Origin: Curtobacterium sp. Leaf183
GTDB lineage: Bacteria; Actinomycetota; Actinomycetes; Actinomycetales; Microbacteriaceae
Assembly (NCBI RefSeq): GCF_001424385.1
Contig: NZ_LMPO01000009.1
Span: 482,047 to 515,618, forward strand
Direction: 5' to 3'
Length of the DNA stretch: 33,572 bases
In this document: positions 14,665 to 22,003 of the stretch, piece after piece
How positions within the stretch are numbered: position 1 is the stretch's first letter
How the letters are laid out: each line of letters begins with the position of its first letter
Translations under genes and position numbers: made by a program
The notes under the pieces: model-generated
What the model saw: only the letters and a program-made list of their open reading frames with translations
Databases searched by the model: none
What the model was told of the DNA's origin: nothing

Positions 14665-15953
14665 TCCTGCACCCCGACGTCACCGCGACGCTCCGGACCG
14701 CCGCCGACACGGTCCGGAGCGCACTCGGCGACCAGGTCGGTGCGCGGGTCGAGGAGTCCCTGACCCGCACGCTGACCGACACCGTCACGCTCGACGAGGA
14801 CGGCACCGCGTTCGTCATCACCGGCGACATCCCGGCGATGTGGCTCCGCGACTCGACGACCCAGATGCTGCCGTACCTGCGGTTCGCCGGCGCCTGCGCA
14901 CCGCTCGCGGACGTCCTGACCGGGATCGTCCGACGGCAGTTCCGGCTGATCGAGCACGACCCGTACGCCAACGCCTTCAACCGCACGGCCACCGGTGCGC
15001 ACTGGGATGACGGGGACCTGTGCGACGACCCTCTCGTCTGGGAGCAGAAGTACGAGGTCGACAGCCTGGCGTACCCGGTCCAGTTCGCCCACCGGCTGTG
15101 GCGGGCGACCGGCCGGACGGACGTGTTCGACGAGCGCGCCCACCGGGTGCTCCGCTCCGTCGTCGACCAGTGGCGTCTCGAGACCGACCACGAGCAGTCG
15201 AGCTACCGGTTCGTCCGCGACTCGCCGCTGCCGACCGAGACCCTCGCCCGCGACGGCCGCGGGACACCGGTCGCCGTGACCGGCATGACCTGGGTCGGGT
15301 TCCGGCCGTCCGACGACGCCTGCACGTACGGCTACAACGTGCCCGAGAACCTGCATGCCGCCCAGGCCCTGCTCGCGCTGGCCGACATCGCCCGCGGTGT
15401 GTACGGCGACGACCGACTGGCCGACGACGCCGACGCCCTGCGCACGACGATCTCCGCGGGCGTCGCGGAGCACGGCGTCGTCGAGCACGACGGCGAGCGG
15501 GTCTACGCGTACGAGGTCGACGGACTCGGCGGGGTCGTGCTCATGGACGATGCGAACATGCCGTCGCTGCTGTCACTGCCCTTCGATGCGCCCGACGTCC
15601 TCGACCGCGACGTGACCGCGGCGACCCGGCGACTCGTGCTCGGACCGACGAACCCGTACTGGTTCCGGGGATCGGCGGCCGAGGGCATCGGCAGCCCGCA
15701 CACCGAGCCGGACCACGTCTGGCCGATCGCCCTGTGCGTCGAGGGCATCACCGGCACCCCCGAGCGTCGCCGCGAGCTGCTCGACGTGCTCCTGGCCACC
15801 GACGCCGGGACCGGTCGCATGCACGAGTCGTTCCACGTCGACGACCCGACGTCGTACTCGCGCCCGTGGTTCTCGTGGGCGGACGCGATGTTCTGCGAGC
15901 TCGCCCTGACCGTCGTCGACGACGACGAACGACGACGACCGTCCCCGGCCTGA
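14661..15953 (+). CDS. Glycoside hydrolase family 125 (exo-alpha-mannosidase)
   Basis: A 430-residue GH125 enzyme (formerly DUF1237). Family signatures: G-D-I-P-A-M-W-L-R-D-S-T (55-66), D-P-Y-A-N-A-F-N (100-107), W-E-Q-K-Y-E-V-D-S-L-A-Y-P (127-139), R-P-S-D-D-A-C-T-Y-G-Y-N-V-P-E-N (215-230) and M-H-E-S-F-H (387-392). Characterised members release alpha-1,6-linked mannose from the non-reducing end with inversion. By position, the acid is likely D218/D219 and the base E389. No signal peptide is seen, so it acts in the cytoplasm on imported oligosaccharides. It is the last gene of the operon and shares ATGA with the preceding gene. Confidence 0.92.
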   Translation: MILHPDVTATLRTAADTVRSALGDQVGARVEESLTRTLTDTVTLDEDGTAFVITGDIPAMWLRDSTTQMLPYLRFAGACAPLADVLTGIVRRQFRLIEHDPYANAFNRTATGAHWDDGDLCDDPLVWEQKYEVDSLAYPVQFAHRLWRATGRTDVFDERAHRVLRSVVDQWRLETDHEQSSYRFVRDSPLPTETLARDGRGTPVAVTGMTWVGFRPSDDACTYGYNVPENLHAAQALLALADIARGVYGDDRLADDADALRTTISAGVAEHGVVEHDGERVYAYEVDGLGGVVLMDDANMPSLLSLPFDAPDVLDRDVTAATRRLVLGPTNPYWFRGSAAEGIGSPHTEPDHVWPIALCVEGITGTPERRRELLDVLLATDAGTGRMHESFHVDDPTSYSRPWFSWADAMFCELALTVVDDDERRRPSPA

Positions 15954-16027
15954 CCCTGGTCCTGGACGCGGTCGGCGCTGGTCGGTACCGTGCCGAGGAC
16001 ACCGTCCGCACTGCCCCGGGAGGTCCC

Positions 16028-16417
16028 GTGTCCGACGACGAACCGAAGCTCGACGACATCGCGCGCCAGCGCGTTGTCCCGATCCTGCGCGTGTTCGACC
16101 ACGAGCTGGCGCGGCGCTTCTACTGCGACCACCTCGGCTTCACGTGGCAGTGGGAGCACCGGTTCGAGCCGGACCTGCCGGTGTACGCGCAGGTCGTCCG
16201 GGACGGCGCCGTGCTGCACCTGTCGGAGCACCACGGCGACGCGACGCCCGGCGGCGCGGTCATGATCGTGGTGCCGGACGTCCAGGCGCTGCACGACGAC
16301 CTGATCGCGCAGCACCACCCGAACTCGCGCCCAGGCCTGTCGGACGACGCGTGGGGCCGGACCATGACCGTCACCGATCCCTTCGGCAACCGGCTCGTCT
16401 TCTGGCAGCGGTCCTGA
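16028..16417 (+). CDS. Glyoxalase-fold (bleomycin-resistance-like) protein
   Basis: A 129-residue vicinal-oxygen-chelate fold protein. The pattern V-V-P-I-L-R-V-F-D, F-Y-x-D-H-L-G-F, L-H-L-S-E-H-H-G-D and the terminal D-P-F-G-N-R-L-V-F-W matches glyoxalase/bleomycin-resistance relatives. Members bind glycopeptide antibiotics or small thiol adducts; which applies here is unknown. GTG 16028 has GGGAGG 4 nt upstream. It stands alone between the GH125 gene and an SDR, and a TACCGT box about 40 nt upstream could be its promoter. Confidence 0.85.
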   Translation: MSDDEPKLDDIARQRVVPILRVFDHELARRFYCDHLGFTWQWEHRFEPDLPVYAQVVRDGAVLHLSEHHGDATPGGAVMIVVPDVQALHDDLIAQHHPNSRPGLSDDAWGRTMTVTDPFGNRLVFWQRS

Positions 16418-16442
16418 CGTCGGTTCCCGCATCCGCCGACGT
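16417..16442 (+). terminator. Hairpin after the glyoxalase gene
   Basis: ACGTCGG (16417-16423) pairs with CCGACGT (16436-16442) over a 12-nt loop, starting at the last base of the stop codon. No T-tract follows. Confidence 0.4.
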
Positions 16443-16510
16443 GGCGTCCAGGGCTCCCCGGGTTGCATGGTCCGCGAACGACGAGCACCGACAGAACAGG
16501 AGACCACCCG

Positions 16511-17410
16511 ATGCCAACGGACCAGTACGAGTTCGGCGACCCCCGGTCGCGCTACCCGAACGTCAGCCCGGAGCCGCAGACGCAGGCCGAGCCGGGCCTC
16601 CAGTCCGAGATGACGCCGGTACCGGACCTCGGTGAGTCCAGCTACCGCGGAACCGGCCGGCTGGCCGGCCGCAAGGCCCTGGTCACCGGTGCCGACTCCG
16701 GCATCGGCGGTGCGGTCGCGATCGCGTTCGCCCGCGAGGGCGCCGACGTCGCGCTCGCCTACCTGCCGGAGGAGCAGGCCGACGCCGACCACGTCATCGA
16801 GCAGATCCGCGCAGCGGGTCGCACCGCCGTCGCGATCCCGGGCGACCTGCGGGACCGCGAGTACGCGGGCCGGCTCGTCCAGGAGGCCGTGGCCGGCCTG
16901 GGTGGGATCGACGCGCTGGTCAGCGTGGCGGGCAAGCAGGTGTGGCAGCCCGACCTGCTCGACATCACGGACGAGCAGTTCGAGGCGACGTTCGACGTCA
17001 ACGTGTTCGCCCTGTTCCGCCTGGTCAAGGCGGCGCTGCCGCACCTGCAGCCCGGCGCGACCATCACGACGACCGCGTCGATGGAGGCGTACAAGCCGGC
17101 GCCGGACCGCCTGGACTACGCCGCGACGAAGGGCGCGATCAACAACTTCTCGAAGGGGCTCTCGCAGCTGCTCGTCGAGCGCGGGATCCGCGTCAACGTC
17201 GTCGCGCCGGGACCGACCTGGTCGGTGCTGCAGGTCACCGGCGGCGTCGACCCCGAGTCGCTGCCCGAGTTCGGCAGCAGCGAGTCGCCGATGGGCCGAG
17301 CGGGCCAGCCCGCCGAGCTCGCCCCGGCGTACGTGTTCCTGGCGTCGCAGGAGTCGAGCTTCGTCGCCGGCGAGACGCTCAACGTGAACGGCGGCATGGT
17401 CACGCCGTAG
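16511..17410 (+). CDS. SDR family oxidoreductase, general-stress type
   Basis: A 299-residue SDR with a 50-residue N-terminal extension rich in Pro/Gln (Y-P-N-V-S-P-E-P-Q-T-Q), as in the YhdF/YhxC-like stress SDRs. NAD(P) loop TGADSGIG at 59-66, catalytic S190, Y203 and K207, and the C-terminal N-V-N-G-G-M. It probably reduces aldehydes or ketones formed under stress. AGGAG lies 7 nt before ATG 16511. It is monocistronic, followed by a strong hairpin. Confidence 0.9.
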   Translation: MPTDQYEFGDPRSRYPNVSPEPQTQAEPGLQSEMTPVPDLGESSYRGTGRLAGRKALVTGADSGIGGAVAIAFAREGADVALAYLPEEQADADHVIEQIRAAGRTAVAIPGDLRDREYAGRLVQEAVAGLGGIDALVSVAGKQVWQPDLLDITDEQFEATFDVNVFALFRLVKAALPHLQPGATITTTASMEAYKPAPDRLDYAATKGAINNFSKGLSQLLVERGIRVNVVAPGPTWSVLQVTGGVDPESLPEFGSSESPMGRAGQPAELAPAYVFLASQESSFVAGETLNVNGGMVTP

Positions 17411-17427
17411 CGCCACGGTTCTGCGTC

Positions 17428-17458
17428 GAGCGCGGTCGTCCCCCGGGCGGCCGCGCTC
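17428..17458. terminator. Strong hairpin between convergent genes
   Basis: GAGCGCGG (17428-17435) pairs with CCGCGCTC (17451-17458), and the stem continues inward to about 14 pairs including two G-T, leaving a 3-nt loop. It separates the SDR stop (17410) and the membrane protein stop (17470), so it serves as a bidirectional terminator. Confidence 0.6.
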
Positions 17459-17469
17459 CGTGCATCCCG

Positions 17470-17691
17470 TCAGCGGCGGTCGCGCTCCGTGTGCCTGGTC
17501 CAGACCAGGAACGAGACGTGCCCGAGCAGCGCGATGCCGAAGAAGACGAGTGCGACCGACCAGACACGGGCGAGCTTCGGGTCACCGACGACCAGCAGCA
17601 CGATGCAGGTGACCACCGCGGCCGACAGCACGCCGACCTGGATCGTCGACCAGAGGGTCCGCCACTTGGGCTGCTGCGGTTGCGGGTTCAC
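17470..17691 (-). CDS. Small two-span membrane protein coupled to MFS gene
   Basis: A 73-residue protein with two predicted membrane segments (V-G-V-L-S-A-A-V-V-T-C-I-V-L-L-V-V and V-W-S-V-A-L-V-F-F-G-I-A-L-L-G-H) and charged ends, the last residues being R-H-T-E-R-D-R-R. I do not recognise the family. Its GTG start overlaps the MFS stop by GTGA, so translation is coupled to the transporter and the product may assist it. Confidence 0.7.
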   Translation of the reverse strand: MNPQPQQPKWRTLWSTIQVGVLSAAVVTCIVLLVVGDPKLARVWSVALVFFGIALLGHVSFLVWTRHTERDRR

Positions 17692-18848
17692 GGGACCCCA
17701 TCCTGCCGCACCCGGCTGGCCGGGACCCCGGCGGCGACGACCAGGGCGGCACCGAGCATCGTCACGGCGGCGCCGGCCTGCCCGACCACCGCACCCGCGA
17801 CCGCGGCGCCGACGGCCTGCCCGAGCACGAGTGTGACGAACAACATCGAGGTCCCGGACGGCGCGTGCTCCGCGTCGATCGCGCCGGTCCACGCGACGAG
17901 CGCACCGGTCGCCGCGGTGTAGCCCCAGCCGAACACCACGCACGCGACGAGGGCGACGGGGAGGACCGCGGCACCGACACCGAGCCCGACCGTCCCGAGC
18001 GCCACGGCGACCACGGTGATCGTCCAGGCGGTCCGCGGAGGTCGGGCGTCCAGCCAGCGCGCCGTGACCGCGACCGCTGTCCCCCCGACGCCGAGTGCGA
18101 TCCACGCGACCACGGACGCCGTCCGCCCGGAGCCCGCGTCGACCAGGACGGCGCGACCGAGGTTCCACACGGCGGCGGACCCCGCCCCGAGCAGCAGCGC
18201 CGCCACGAGCAGGCCGGCGTGCCGGCGGAACCAGGTCGCGGGCGGCAACGACTTCCCTCGCGGACCGGTGGTCGCGCGGTCCTCGGGCGCCGTGTCGCCG
18301 TGGTCCGCTCGGAGCACGGCGACCCCGGCGACGACGGCGCACGCGGCGCTGACCAGCCAGGCCGTCCGCCACTCGGGCAGGAGCACGAGTGCCAGGACCC
18401 CGGCGGCGACCAGGCCCGGTCCGGTCCCGCTGTTGACGATCGTCTGCGTCCGGGGGACGTCCTGCGACGGCACACTCCGCGCGACGATCCGCACCAGTGC
18501 GGGCGATGCCAGTCCGGCGCCGGCCGAGGCGAGCACCGCAGACGCGCCGAACACCGCGGCGGACGGACTGACGGCCACGCCGATCGCACCGAGCGCCGCC
18601 GTGCCCGCGGCGGACACCACCAGGGTGCGGGGAACCCGGGCGGCGACGAGGAACCCGACGGACGCCCCGACGCAGTACATCGCGGACGCGCCGGCCGAGA
18701 TCCCACCGGCGGCGGCGGCACCGAGGTCCAGGTCCGCCTGCACGTCCGGCAGCACCAGCCCGTACGCCAGCCGCACGAGCCCGTAGGTCACGGCGATGAG
18801 TGCCGTCCCGGCGAGGACCACGGTGGTTTTCGAAAACGATCGTTTCAC
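17688..18848 (-). CDS. MFS transporter
   Basis: A 386-residue major facilitator protein with about 12 hydrophobic spans. It starts V-K-R-S-F-S-K and then T-T-V-V-L-A-G-T-A-L-I-A-V; the loop after the second span, R-V-P-R-T-L-V, matches the MFS motif-A position. Its general shape recalls the YbfB/YjiJ group. I chose GTG 18848, because a TAGACT box lies exactly 7 nt upstream (leaderless). The open frame continues upstream, but those codons run antisense through the TetR start. It is divergent from a TetR regulator, the usual arrangement for an inducible exporter. The substrate is unknown. Confidence 0.85.
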   Translation of the reverse strand: MKRSFSKTTVVLAGTALIAVTYGLVRLAYGLVLPDVQADLDLGAAAAGGISAGASAMYCVGASVGFLVAARVPRTLVVSAAGTAALGAIGVAVSPSAAVFGASAVLASAGAGLASPALVRIVARSVPSQDVPRTQTIVNSGTGPGLVAAGVLALVLLPEWRTAWLVSAACAVVAGVAVLRADHGDTAPEDRATTGPRGKSLPPATWFRRHAGLLVAALLLGAGSAAVWNLGRAVLVDAGSGRTASVVAWIALGVGGTAVAVTARWLDARPPRTAWTITVVAVALGTVGLGVGAAVLPVALVACVVFGWGYTAATGALVAWTGAIDAEHAPSGTSMLFVTLVLGQAVGAAVAGAVVGQAGAAVTMLGAALVVAAGVPASRVRQDGVP

Positions 18849-18865
18849 TTCTTGGAGTCTAGGGT
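18826..18865. promoter_or_regulatory. Shared MFS/TetR promoters with two overlapping palindromes
   Basis: GTTTTCGAAAAC (18826-18837) and AAACGATCGTTT (18834-18845) are perfect 12-bp palindromes sharing four bases, typical of TetR-family sites. Just beyond, TAGACT on the minus strand (18861 to 18856, 7 nt before GTG 18848) and TAGGGT on the plus strand (18860-18865, 6 nt before ATG 18872) share a CTAG core. The palindromes cover the first codons of the MFS gene and the -35 region of tetR. Confidence 0.65.
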
Positions 18866-18871
18866 GCTGCC

Positions 18872-19432
18872 ATGGCCATGCGTGCAGGAACGGAGCAGAA
18901 GCTGCTCGACGCCGCCGAGGAGCTGTTCTTCGCACACGGCATCGCCGCGACGTCCGTCGACGCGGTGCTCGAACACGCCGGGGTCTCGTCGGCGACGCTC
19001 TACCGCGGGTACGCGAGCAAGGAGGCCCTGGTCGCGGCGACGTTGACGCGTCGCCACCGCGACTGGCAGGACACCTGGACCGCTGCGGTCGAACGCTGGA
19101 CGGACCCCCTCGACCGGCTGCTGGCCGTCTTCGACGCGCTCGACGACTTCCGGGCGCGGTCGGCCGCGTCCCGGTGGTGCGCGTTCCTCGGGACCGCGTC
19201 CGAGTACGCGGACGCGCCCGCCGAGATCCGCGTGGTCCTGGACGCCGAGACGGACGGGCTCCGCACGCGGCTGTCCGCGCTCGCCGAGCCCCTGGTCGGC
19301 CCGGCTGCGGCCGTCGTCGGCGAACAACTCACGCTCGTGGTCTCGGGAGCGCTCGCGATGCGGCTGCGTGACCCCGGGCACGACACCGCCGTGGCGCGGT
19401 CGGTCGCGCGGCTGCTCGTCGCCGCGGCCTGA
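18872..19432 (+). CDS. TetR family transcriptional regulator
   Basis: A 186-residue TetR repressor. The N-terminal helix L-L-D-A-A-E-E-L-F-F-A-H-G is followed by the recognition helix segment V-S-S-A-T-L-Y-R-G-Y-A-S-K (38-50). The C-terminal domain is variable and would bind the inducer, probably a substrate of the divergent MFS transporter. TAGGGT lies 6 nt before ATG 18872, indicating a leaderless mRNA; a second ATG two codons later is less likely. Two overlapping palindromes in the shared intergenic region are its probable operator. It is convergent with the epimerase gene, 6 nt between stops. Confidence 0.9.
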   Translation: MAMRAGTEQKLLDAAEELFFAHGIAATSVDAVLEHAGVSSATLYRGYASKEALVAATLTRRHRDWQDTWTAAVERWTDPLDRLLAVFDALDDFRARSAASRWCAFLGTASEYADAPAEIRVVLDAETDGLRTRLSALAEPLVGPAAAVVGEQLTLVVSGALAMRLRDPGHDTAVARSVARLLVAAA

Positions 19433-19438
19433 TCAGCG

Positions 19439-20278
19439 TCAGGGGTGGCGCGTGCCGTCGCCGGCGATCACGGCGCGGTAGCCCTCGCGGTAGGTCGGGT
19501 ACGAGAACGTGAACCCGGTCGACCGCAGCAGCGCGTTCGACAGGCGCTTGTCCGGGCCGGGGGTCGCCGTGTCGTCGACCGCGGGCACTTCCGTGCCGAG
19601 CTCGGCCGCGATGAACCGGGTGACGGTGTCGAGCCGGACGGGCTCGTCGTCGGTCCCGATCACCGTCGTCGGCGGGGACGGCAGCGACGCCAGGTGGACG
19701 AGTGCTGCCGCCGCGTCGTCCCGGTGGATGCGGTTCGTCATGCGCGACCGCTCCGGCGTCGGGGCCAGACGGGCAGAGCCGTCGCGGACCTGGTCGACCA
19801 GGCGCTCACGACCGGGGCCGTAGATGCCCGACAGGCGCAGGAGCGTGGCGTCCGGGACACGGGCGCGCAGCAGCGCCTCGGCCTCGAGCAGGACGTCCGC
19901 CGTCGGTGTCCCCCCGGTGGCGGGCGTCGACTCGGTCACCTCACCCTCGCCGCCGTACACCGCGGTCGAGGACACGACCAACAGCCGCGGTGCGGCTGCG
20001 GACGACGCGATGCCGTCCAGCACGTTCCGGAGCCCGTCGACGTAGGTCGCGCGGTACGTCGCGACGTCGCGGCTGCCCGCCGCGAGCGCGACGACCACGA
20101 CGTCGGTGTCGTCGTCGAGGATCGGGACGTCCTGCCGGAGGTCGACGGCGCGACCCTCGAGCGGGGCCGGGACCAGTTCCGCCCGACGACGGAGGCCGAC
20201 GACGCGGTGGCCGGCTGCGGAGAACCGGAGCCCGGTGGCGATGCCGAGGTCGCCGCAGCCGGCGATGATGACTGTCAC
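19439..20278 (-). CDS. NAD(P)-binding epimerase/dehydratase-like protein
   Basis: A 279-residue extended-SDR relative resembling the YeeZ group. The nucleotide loop is G-C-G-D-L-G-I-A-T-G (7-16), which is not the classical G-x-x-G-x-x-G, followed by the R-R-R dipeptide cluster at the end of the second strand that favours NADP. The active-site region shows V-V-S-S-T-A-V-Y-G and L-R-L-S-G-I-Y-G-P-G-R. The substrate is unknown. The start is GTG 20278, 6 nt after a TAGGGT box. It reads as a single-gene unit. Confidence 0.82.
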   Translation of the reverse strand: MTVIIAGCGDLGIATGLRFSAAGHRVVGLRRRAELVPAPLEGRAVDLRQDVPILDDDTDVVVVALAAGSRDVATYRATYVDGLRNVLDGIASSAAAPRLLVVSSTAVYGGEGEVTESTPATGGTPTADVLLEAEALLRARVPDATLLRLSGIYGPGRERLVDQVRDGSARLAPTPERSRMTNRIHRDDAAAALVHLASLPSPPTTVIGTDDEPVRLDTVTRFIAAELGTEVPAVDDTATPGPDKRLSNALLRSTGFTFSYPTYREGYRAVIAGDGTRHP

Positions 20279-20290
20279 CGCTCGACCCTA
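20279..20290 (-). promoter_or_regulatory. Leaderless -10 box for the epimerase-like gene
   Basis: Minus-strand TAGGGT (20290 to 20285) then CGAGCG and the GTG start at 20278. Confidence 0.45.
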
Positions 20291-20301
20291 GCGAACGTGG
20301 C

Positions 20302-20901
20302 TCACGGCTCCGGCGGCACGTCGCCGGTCATCTGCACGCGCCCGGCGTCCGCGTCCCAGGTGTAGGTCGCATCGGTCGTCCCGCTCGGGTCCGCGTTCGC
20401 GTCCGACGCACCCGCGTAGCGGTAGGTGACGGCGATGGCGTCGTCGGCGGTCCGACGCACGGTCGGCTGGAACGGGTACTGCTCCTTCGTGGCCGTGCCG
20501 AGGTACGTGCCCTCGTGGAACAGCAGGATGGCATTCGGGCTGCTCGCCGTCCCCTCGGCGACGGGGACGACGGACCAGGAGAGTGCCGCGCAGGCGTCGT
20601 AGCCGGAGGTGTCTGCCGCGGTCGCGTCCCAGCGGGCGCCGGACAGGCCCGCTGGTGCGGGCAGCGACGCCGTGGCCCGGGTGACCGCGGTGCCGGCGTC
20701 GTCCGGTCCGCACGTGGCGGACGGCGTCGGCGACGGTGCCGTGCCACCGCCTGCGGCCGGAGCGGTCGGGGTCGCCGTGGCCGTGGCCGTCGTCGTGACG
20801 GTCTCGGTCGGTCCGGGGGCGCCACCGCCCGAGCAGCCCGCGAGGGCCACGGCGACCGCGGCGGTGGACAGGAGGGTGAGGCCGATCCGGGTGGTGCGCA
20901 T
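20302..20901 (-). CDS. LppP/LprE family lipoprotein
   Basis: A 199-residue exported lipoprotein. The signal peptide is M-R-T-T-R-I-G-L-T-L and a hydrophobic stretch, with lipobox L-A-G-C and Cys23 as lipid anchor. A 35-residue Thr/Pro/Ala linker follows. The globular part matches the actinobacterial LppP/LprE family: Y-D-A-C-A-A-L-S-W-S-V-V-P, A-I-L-L-F-H-E-G-T-Y-L-G-T-A-T, V-T-Y-R-Y. Two Cys outside the signal may form a disulphide. The function is unsettled; mycobacterial members sit at the cell surface. ATG 20901 has a GGAGG site that lies inside a hairpin arm (20905-20928). Confidence 0.88.
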   Translation of the reverse strand: MRTTRIGLTLLSTAAVAVALAGCSGGGAPGPTETVTTTATATATPTAPAAGGGTAPSPTPSATCGPDDAGTAVTRATASLPAPAGLSGARWDATAADTSGYDACAALSWSVVPVAEGTASSPNAILLFHEGTYLGTATKEQYPFQPTVRRTADDAIAVTYRYAGASDANADPSGTTDATYTWDADAGRVQMTGDVPPEP

Positions 20902-20904
20902 GCC

Positions 20905-20928
20905 CTCCACCCTGCCGGACGGGTGGAG
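20905..20928 (-). terminator. Hairpin between ppk2 and the lipoprotein gene, covering its ribosome site
   Basis: CTCCACCC (20905-20912) pairs perfectly with GGGTGGAG (20921-20928) over an 8-nt loop. It starts 35 nt after the ppk2 stop on the minus strand and its second arm contains the GGGTGGAG ribosome site of the lipoprotein, 3 nt before the ATG. It may end ppk2 transcription, hide the ribosome site, or both. Confidence 0.5.
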
Positions 20929-20963
20929 AGCGACGTTGAGGAAGTCCCAGGGATTGGGTCCCG

Positions 20964-21872
20964 CTACTCCTCGAGCTGCAGGGCCTTGCCGCGCATCACG
21001 AGCAGCGGATCCGGGGCGACGGCGACGGACGTGTCCTTGTCCTCGTAGTCGAACTGCGCCAGGAAGTAGCGCATGGCGTTGACGCGGGCCCGCTTCTTGT
21101 CGTTCGAGCGGACGATGGTCCACGGGGCGTAGCGCTTGTCCGTGCGCTGGAACATCGCCTCCTTGGCAGCGGTGTAGTCGTCCCAGACGCTGAGCGACGC
21201 GACGTCCATCGGCGACAGCTTCCACCGTCGCACCGGGTCGAGCTGCCGGATCGCGAACCGGGTGCGCTGCTCCTTGCGCGTGACCGAGAACCAGAACTTG
21301 GTGACGTGGATGCCGGAGTCCACGAGCATGCGTTCGAACGACGGCGCCTGGTTCATGAAGGTCTCGTACTCGTCGTCCGAGCAGAACCCCATGACCCGCT
21401 CGACGCCGGCACGGTTGTACCAGGAGCGGTCGAACATGACGATCTCGCCGGCGCTGGGCAGGTGCTCCACGTAGCGCTGGAAGTACCACTGGCCCCGCTC
21501 GCGGTCGTTCGGCTTCGACAGCGCGACGACCCGGGACGTCCGGGGGTTGAGGTGCTCCGTGAAGCGCTTGATCGTGCCGCCCTTGCCCGCGGCGTCACGG
21601 CCCTCGAAGAGGATGATCGCGCGACGGCCCTCGTCCTCGAGCCAGTACTGCAGCTTGAGCAGCTCGACCTGCAGCCGGTACTTCTCGTACTCGTACTCGT
21701 CGCGGTCCATCCGCTCGTCGTACGGGTAGTCCTCTCGCCAGGTGTGGATCGGGTTGCCCTGCGGGTCGATCAGCTCCGGGTCGGCGGTGTGCGCGCTCTC
21801 GACCGTGAACCCCCGCGTCCGGAGGTCCTCGATGTACTCGCGCAGGTCCCCGACCGGTGTGGCGTCCAGCAT
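20964..21872 (-). CDS. ppk2: Polyphosphate kinase 2
   Basis: A 302-residue PPK2 of single-domain type. Walker A G-R-D-A-A-G-K-G-G-T (91-100), the following R103-F-T-E-H-L-N-P-R, lid segment around F131-Q-R-Y-V, and Walker B F-D-R-S-W-Y-N-R-A-G-V-E-R-V-M-G (147-162) are all present. The enzyme transfers phosphate between polyphosphate and nucleotides, favouring nucleotide charging or GTP/ATP formation depending on the subclass, which cannot be fixed here. I chose ATG 21872 with GGAG 6 nt upstream; an upstream in-frame ATG (21953) would add 27 residues without family similarity. A 9-bp hairpin sits in its leader. Confidence 0.93.
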   Translation of the reverse strand: MLDATPVGDLREYIEDLRTRGFTVESAHTADPELIDPQGNPIHTWREDYPYDERMDRDEYEYEKYRLQVELLKLQYWLEDEGRRAIILFEGRDAAGKGGTIKRFTEHLNPRTSRVVALSKPNDRERGQWYFQRYVEHLPSAGEIVMFDRSWYNRAGVERVMGFCSDDEYETFMNQAPSFERMLVDSGIHVTKFWFSVTRKEQRTRFAIRQLDPVRRWKLSPMDVASLSVWDDYTAAKEAMFQRTDKRYAPWTIVRSNDKKRARVNAMRYFLAQFDYEDKDTSVAVAPDPLLVMRGKALQLEE

Positions 21873-21887
21873 CGCGTCTCCGTTCCC

Positions 21888-21908
21888 CGCGCGGGTCCGA
21901 CCCGCGCG
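21888..21908 (-). other. Hairpin in the ppk2 leader
   Basis: CGCGCGGGT (21888-21896) and ACCCGCGCG (21900-21908) form a perfect 9-bp stem with a 3-nt loop, 15 nt upstream of the ppk2 ATG. It would fold in the mRNA leader just before the ribosome site. A regulatory role is possible but not shown. Confidence 0.4.
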
Positions 21909-21990
21909 CTCTGCTCCCAGTGTGGCCATCGCGGGTGAACAGCAGCCCACCATGACGTGGACGCACGCGCCGACGCTCAGCTGCTCGGCC

Positions 21991-21996
21991 TAGTGT
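21991..21996 (+). promoter_or_regulatory. Leaderless -10 box for the UvrA-like gene
   Basis: TAGTGT at 21991-21996, then CGACAGG (7 nt) and ATG 22004. Confidence 0.45.
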
Positions 21997-22003
21997 CGAC
22001 AGG

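Noticed and set aside
9278..15953. ATPase subunit of the sugar importer
   Set aside because: No Walker-motif ABC ATPase is encoded in either sugar locus; the only ABC-type ATPase in the window is the UvrA-like protein.
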